From assembly GCA_030760725.1 (NCBI GenBank), contig JASWHV010000007.1, forward strand, positions 23,534,824-23,598,823: DNA of 64,000 nt. The letters are read 5' to 3'. Shown here in pieces: positions 58,607 through 64,000 of the stretch (position 1 is its first letter; the number at the start of each line of letters is the position of its first letter). The notes beneath the pieces were generated by a model. That model ran no database searches. It was not told the DNA's origin and saw nothing but the letters and a program-made list of their open reading frames with translations. The stretch comes from Neostapfia colusana. Lineage: Eukaryota > Streptophyta > Magnoliopsida > Poales > Poaceae. The position numbers were made by a program, and so were the translations under genes.

Positions 58607-59386
58607 CTACTCATCCTCTTGAGCTGGCTCCTCGGGATCTTCCTCCTCATTTCGGCTACCTTCTGACTCTGCTTTGGGTGGGGAGGCTGCTGGTGGAGAA
58701 GTGCGACGACGCCTGATCGCTCGGCGATCCGGGGAGTCAGGGGTCCATGGATCACTTACGGTGACACACAGTTCATTCCCATCTCCTCTTTCTCTCGCCT
58801 TTAAGCAAGCTCGCAGCAATGCCTCCGTCTCCTTCAGGGTATCTCGGACATCCTGAAGCTCTTGTTGACACTCCTGCAGTCGAGTGCTGAGCATAGCAGC
58901 ATCCTCCAAGCACAAGTCCATGTGCTCATGGGAAGTCCCTTGCTGCACCGGTGGGTACTTGTACTCCGTGGTACCACTCTCACGTTGGAGGACATACATG
59001 TACTCAGTTTTGTCCAAGTGGCGACGATAGATGTGGCTCTGGCAGGTGATGGCCTCCCAAGTGACATCTCTCTCCGCGTCAACTTGTGTTGCTCGACAAG
59101 CTGGAGAGTGGTGGATCTTAAGCAGCTGATTCTCGTGTATAATCCTCATCTCCGAACTCCATTCTTCCCTCTTCTCACGGATGGTCCTGGTGGAGTTATA
59201 GTGGATGATGAGATTGCCCGTATTGCCGGCGGCTTCGAGCATACGTCGAAGACGGCGCAACAAATCTCCCACCGCCAATCCGTAGGAAAGGTACGTCACT
59301 GGACGACTCTCCTCTCTTTCAGCAAGGGCAACTACGGGAACTCTCCCTCCCGTGGATTTACGAGCGGTGCGAATCATGCGAACCAT
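58607..59386 (-). CDS. ORF0 of element E, unknown leader protein
   Basis: 259 codons, complete, upstream of gag in the same orientation. Roughly: residues 1-40 basic; 70-115 the EEWSSE...P-x2-RAT...TWEA core; 165-205 heptad-like LEDAAMLSTRLQECQQELQ and onward, probably a coiled coil; then WTPDSPDRRAIRRRR and a very acidic tail (NEEEDPEEPAQEDE). There is no zinc finger, protease, signal or membrane segment. It is open in two independent copies (here and 1-762) and related to ORF0 of family C. It could bind gag, RNA or chromatin; nothing visible decides this. Confidence 0.8.
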   Translation of the reverse strand: MVRMIRTARKSTGGRVPVVALAEREESRPVTYLSYGLAVGDLLRRLRRMLEAAGNTGNLIIHYNSTRTIREKREEWSSEMRIIHENQLLKIHHSPACRATQVDAERDVTWEAITCQSHIYRRHLDKTEYMYVLQRESGTTEYKYPPVQQGTSHEHMDLCLEDAAMLSTRLQECQQELQDVRDTLKETEALLRACLKARERGDGNELCVTVSDPWTPDSPDRRAIRRRRTSPPAASPPKAESEGSRNEEEDPEEPAQEDE

Positions 59387-59603
59387 CTAAAACAAAAGAA
59401 TTTAAAATTTAGGTTAGATAAAATTTCAAACAAAGATCCTATTTTTGAATGAAAGTTGGGGTAAGATGAAGAAAATGACTCTTTTGATAACACTTTTTCA
59501 CCCACACTTTGAAAATAGTTTTTAAGAAAATAGGGCCCTTAAATACGTCCATTTCTACCTAGGTCCACGTTCCTACGGGCAACCTTGGCTCTGATACCAC
59601 CTC
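59387..59603 (-). other. Element E leader with tRNA-iMet primer binding site
   Basis: The primer site at 59587-59599 reads TGGTATCAGAGCC on the minus strand, complementary to the 3' end of initiator-methionine tRNA. It starts four bases from the LTR end at 59604. Confidence 0.9.
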
Positions 59604-62600
59604 TGTCACACCCGGTTTTTCCGAAGAAACAACCAAGTGAATATCACATGTATGCCAGGATCATTTTCTCATACATGTGATGACAAATAGTGAAGCATCA
59701 TTTATTACAAGCCAGGTGTCGAATATAAGTAAGTCTTACAAAATAAATGTCTCGATGGACAATAATAAGTTCATCACAAGTAAATAAACTAGCAGCGGAA
59801 TATTATTATTTAGGGCTCCATCACAGGCGTTGCCCGGGGGTCTTCATGAACCTAAAATCCTTCCTCGGGTCCAAAATCTTGGTCATTATACACCACCTCA
59901 TTATCTTGACCTGAGCAGCAATATAAACCAACAAATATGCAAGGTTGAGTACCAATGGTACTCAGCAAGTGTGGGAAAAATTATATCATGCATGGCTAGA
60001 ACAAGGAGAGGTTGAACTCATGGTTAAAGCACTACGCAATTAATACCTATCACCTTAGCTTATGAAGCACCTACATTACTACACAGGTGAAATGGTCCCA
60101 TTCTCCCATCCCATCATTGTAATCCAATAACCATAACATCATTACCAATGTTAAGCTCCCCGCTTAACTTCCAAAACCATCAATCCTCTAATCATGAATA
60201 AGTCCAGGCCGCTCTTAACCGTGAGCACGGCTGTCAAGACAGTTTTGACTCTGCAGAGTTTGTACCACTGTACCCACAAGTAGTGATTTCATCCCCCGTT
60301 GCCGGGTGGACTAAAAGAACCTCCATTATGCCAGTGGCTACGAACCACATTCACACTTCCCAGGTGTGTGGCCAAGAGATCACTACGAAGCCTTTACAAA
60401 GGGATTCCCGACGAGCGTGGGCCCACTGAGGTTTCACCCCTAACAGCATACAAGAGGCTCCAACCCCGCTGCAGTGGCCCCCTCTTGAGCCTTGCGGTTC
60501 ATATGGTAGTCCAGCTGACACCTACTCCCCGCACCATCCAACACACCCATACTACGTCGGGGATACACCTAATTAATTGGCCAAGCTGCCCCATCTCAGC
60601 ATGTGGTTGGCACTGTAAAGACGGGTTACATGCTCCATGAACCGGTCCTTAGGATCCAGGCAAGTACTAAACACAAACCCAAGTCTCGTGCACCCAGCAC
60701 ACAACCAAAACATCCAACTTGCCTTGATCCCTACCTCTACATAACTCACAATATCTCATTCAAGAGTATGGTAATATAAACTGATGATTTCATGTCCCAA
60801 TTATCCCATTCTAAGCATGGCTAAGCATATGCATGGACATAAATGACATGACAAAATAAATCCCAACCCAAGCTACAAGGAAACAAGGTAATGCAATTCT
60901 AGGGAAACTTCCTATCATGGGTTTCATATTTCATTTGACAATGCAAATAATTCTATCTACACATCCTAGCATAGGATCAAAGTGGTCAAGGACACTTGCC
61001 TCCTTCTTGCTGCTCTTGGAATGGGTAGTCCTGATCTTGGAAAGTGATAGCTTGCTCTTGAACAGGTTCTACTTCATACCATCACACATAGCAAAAGAAA
61101 AACAACAATCATAAGACATAGTTCACACCTCTACTTCATACAAACCACACATTCACATTTATGAAAGTTTCTTCACTATTTTATGTGTTGTGAATACTCT
61201 ATGTGTGTTGATTTGGGGCTTGCATACACTTTTATTTACATGTGTATGATTCCTACTTTGGTGTTCATATTTATACTCACATACTATATATATAATACAT
61301 GTATATATGTGTGTTTCAGTTTTAAATAAATTCCTTATATATTAAACTACCAAGTATGTATGAAAAGTATTTTTCTTCTCCATATGTGCCTTCATAATTT
61401 CTATCAACCCTAAACTGAATTCTTTGTATTTTAGAAACTCCATTTATCATTTACTAGTTTCTATATTTTCAGATTTATATTCTTATGCATAATTGTGCAT
61501 TTTATTATTAAATTAGTAATACACACTACCTAAACAGATTAGGTTCTGGTCCTAAATAATTTAAGATCATATTTTGACCTTGGCTTCTGATGTATACTAT
61601 TTCATAATTATTTTCCCTATTTTTCTTTAACTATTCTTTACTTAAAAATGTGTCCCTATACTATTAAATGTGAATAATAGATGAAACAGATTTATTTTAG
61701 CCCAAAAATATATTTTTATCTCACTCCAAAGTTTTCTAAGTACTGAGAAAGTTTTTAATAATTTTGACAATTATGTTTGTCTCCCTTTTTAATATTTAAA
61801 CACTAGTTACATATTCAATTTTCTAAATTAAATACTAAACAGGGCTAAAATAATGAATTCACCCCATTACAGGGTCTATAATATTATTTTCATAATTTCC
61901 AGGGGTCTAGCTACACTTTTCAGAGGTATTTTTCTTAATTTCTATTAAGTCTAGGGGCTAAAACTGATTTTTAAATGAATTTACATGATTTTCTGGAGTT
62001 CCAGGGGCTAGATCTGAAGTTTCCGGGGCTAGCTCTCAATTCCAGAGAACCCCAGGGGGTAGCACGTAAGAATTCCAGTCTTTATAACGCGGGGCTGACG
62101 TGGACCGTCTGATTTTAAACCGACGGCTGAGATTATAACATCGAACCGGTACGCGGGGTTTTAAAGTCTACCGTGCGATTTAAAATAAACGGCGCACAAG
62201 CGGCCACGTCGCTCTGATCGAGCGCGGGCGGCGCTGCCGGCGGCGCACGGCGGCGGGAAGCGGCGATCTCGCCGGAAACTTTCGGATCCTCGAGAATTCT
62301 GCCTAGAACTGTGATCTTATGGCCTAGATCGGTAGAGGGGAGGTCAGGGATCTCACCTCGGGGGTTTTCTCGAGCTCTGGGGTCCTGGAAAGTGCTCGGC
62401 GGCGAGGTCCGAGGCAAAACCACGGCGAAGCTCGTCGGAGCTGAATTTGCACCGTAAGTCTTCGGGTTTTCTGCACCTGCAAAGTTCCCCGGAGGCGGTG
62501 GATCAAGACCAACGAGTTAGATCAGAGTTTCCGAGCTTAGATCGGCCAGAATTCACCGGCGAAGTCTCGGTGCTCACCGGAGTGAAAATCGGCGATCGCG

Positions 62601-63058
62601 TGAGAAAAACTGATCGGATCGGTTGTTTTTATAGCCGGGGGAGGGCGGTGATTCTGTTGTGATCGAGTTAGAGTCCTCAGGGTCCAGAATTCGGCTACGG
62701 GACGCGGTTTCCCGATCGGTTGCGATCGCGCGCGCGGGGGAGAAGTCCGGGGTCGCGGGGTTAGGGATGACAGGCGGGTCCCACCCGTCAGCGAGGGGCA
62801 GCGCGGCGCGCGCGGGGGCGGGCTGCGCGGGGGTTTGCTGGGCCGGCTGGGGTTTCGGCCCACTGGCCAGTTTTTTTTCCGGTTTTCCTTTTTCTTTTTC
62901 CATTTCTTTTCTGTTTTGAGTCTAATTTGAATTCCAGTTTGAATTTGAATTTCTGCAAAACATGCAACACGTCCAAAAATTTCTAAATTCCCCTCTGAAC
63001 ATGGTTTATGGTTCTAAATCAAAATTTGAGTTTTTGACTAAAAATTTGGGGTGTTACA
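59604..63058 (-). repeat. Element E 5' LTR
   Basis: 3455 bp, the same length as the 3' LTR. Visible differences are single bases, for example at 61783, 61928, 62106, 62190, 62592, 62731 and a few in the T-rich stretch near 62880. TATA box at 62626-62634. Confidence 0.92.
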
Positions 63059-64000
63059 CCCATTCTAAGCATGGCTAAGCATAAGCATATAAATAAATGA
63101 CATAATAAAATAAATGCCAACCCAGGCTACAAGGAAATAAGATGATGAAAATCTAGGGAAACTTCCTAGCTTGGGTATCATATTCCAAATTGACAATGCA
63201 AATTAATTCTAACTACACATCCTAGTATAGGATTCAAACTGGTCAAGGACACTTGCCTTCTTCCTGCTGCTCTAGGAATGGAAAGTCTTGGTCTTGGAAG
63301 GGGAGAACTTGCTCTGGGGCAGGTTCTACTCATGCCAATACACATAGCAAAAGAAAACAACAATCCATAAGACATAGTCCACACTTTCACTCATGCAAAC
63401 CACACATTCATACATATTAAAGTCATTCACATGTTTAAGTGATGTGGTTACGCTAGATGGGTTGATTTTAGGCCTACATACACTTTTAAACATATATATA
63501 TTATTTCTAACTTTTGTATTCAGATTTCTAGTTGCACACTATATATTAATTTCCCATTTGAACAAATTCTCTATATTTAATTAATACACTCCTTAGCCAC
63601 AAAATTTGCATGAAAGAAAGTTTCCTACTTCAAATAGGTTTTCAGATCTTCTTCAAAATCTCAATTTGAAGTTTTTGAAAATAAAGACCTCATTTAACAT
63701 TTTCAAATTTTGCATACTTATTTTCCTATATTTTCAGATTTATTTTCTATGCCTAAAAGTAAATTTTAATATTAAAATAGTAAGACATATCATCTAAACA
63801 GAATAGGTTCTGATCTAAAATGTTCAATAAAATATTTTTGGATTTCCTCTCTGATGTGAAACAATTTAAATTTATTTTACCAGTTTTTAGAATTATTTCC
63901 TAGCCAAAATGTGTCTCTAGAGATAATAAAAATGAGCAACACTTAGGTAGATTTCATTTCAGCCTAAAATCTATTTTTAACTCCTTCTAAAGGTTTTCCA
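63059..64000 (-). repeat. Family A-type LTR (F), continuation to the window edge
   Basis: Resumes LTR F after the CCCAT duplication (CTAAGCATGGCTAAGCATAA...) and runs off the window. It aligns with about 2200-3120 of LTR A. No separate gene is visible. Confidence 0.85.

Larger units (their letters stand above)
50336..63058 (-). mobile_element. Full-length young Tekay/Del retrotransposon E
   Basis: A 12,723-bp element with two 3455-bp LTRs (50336-53790 and 59604-63058), target duplication CCCAT (50331-50335 and 63059-63063), a tRNA-iMet primer site, a polypurine tract, ORF0 and a nearly uninterrupted gag-pol. I could see only about ten differences between the two LTRs. At the commonly used grass rate of 1.3e-8 per site per year that implies insertion about 0.1 million years ago. 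It sits inside LTR F. It is the youngest datable insertion here; solo LTR D cannot be dated from its sequence. Confidence 0.93.

Noticed and set aside
58674..58856. Plus-strand frame opposite ORF0, and its partner at 50-232
   Set aside because: Antisense shadow of ORF0's tail; conserved only because ORF0 is conserved.

Overview
The window is plant nuclear DNA, almost certainly from a grass (Poaceae), and most likely from a centromeric or pericentromeric block. About nine tenths of it is LTR retrotransposon sequence. The evidence is Ty3/gypsy chromovirus polyproteins with plant-type tRNA-iMet primer sites, LTRs of 3.0-3.5 kb, a CACTA DNA transposon carrying a plastid-division (FtsZ1) gene fragment, and a 124/133-bp tandem satellite split by the retroelements. 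I see no ordinary host gene, rRNA, tRNA, operon or CRISPR array. Every long open frame except the FtsZ1-bearing chimera belongs to a retroelement. Coordinates of broken elements come from reading repeat ends, terminal TG/CA, target-site duplications and homologous copies by eye.

Layout. 1-4410: end of a Tekay/Del-type element (family A) with its leader ORF0 and 5' LTR, minus strand. 4411-4699: satellite. 4700-24458: a family B element inserted in the satellite; its 3' LTR is rearranged (4700-8900) and a second family B element (8901-20337) lies inside it. 24459-24617: satellite again. 24618-29787: pieces of family C LTR, interrupted by a 3.95-kb solo LTR (25379-29328) with a perfect GACAA duplication. 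29788-32850: CACTA element lacking its left end, carrying the FtsZ1-containing chimeric gene. 32851-38497: family C leader, ORF0 (two copies), gag and 5' LTR. 38498-41802: satellite, LTR C fragment, satellite array. 41803-43567: plus-strand pol fragment. 43568-49122: chromovirus resembling the CRM lineage, cut at gag by a family A-type LTR (49123-50335 and 63059-64000). That LTR is itself interrupted by a young full-length element E (50336-63058; 3455-bp LTRs, CCCAT duplication).

How the parts relate. In families A, B and C transcription would run on the minus strand from a TATA box in U3. In B and C the U3 carries a 55-57-bp minisatellite with a G-box/ABRE-like CACGTG core in most units. The transcribed LTR part holds palindromes and stems whose two arms change together between families. 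The leader carries ORF0, a protein of unknown function conserved between copies and, more distantly, between families. gag-PR-RT-RH-IN-chromodomain follows. Element E has one nonsense codon in integrase; the other elements are older and carry several lesions.

Best leads: the in-frame CACTA/FtsZ1 chimeric gene (29946-32071), the constrained ORF0 family, the paired palindromes of the LTRs, the CACGTG minisatellite in U3, and the dimorphic satellite array beside a CRM-like element.
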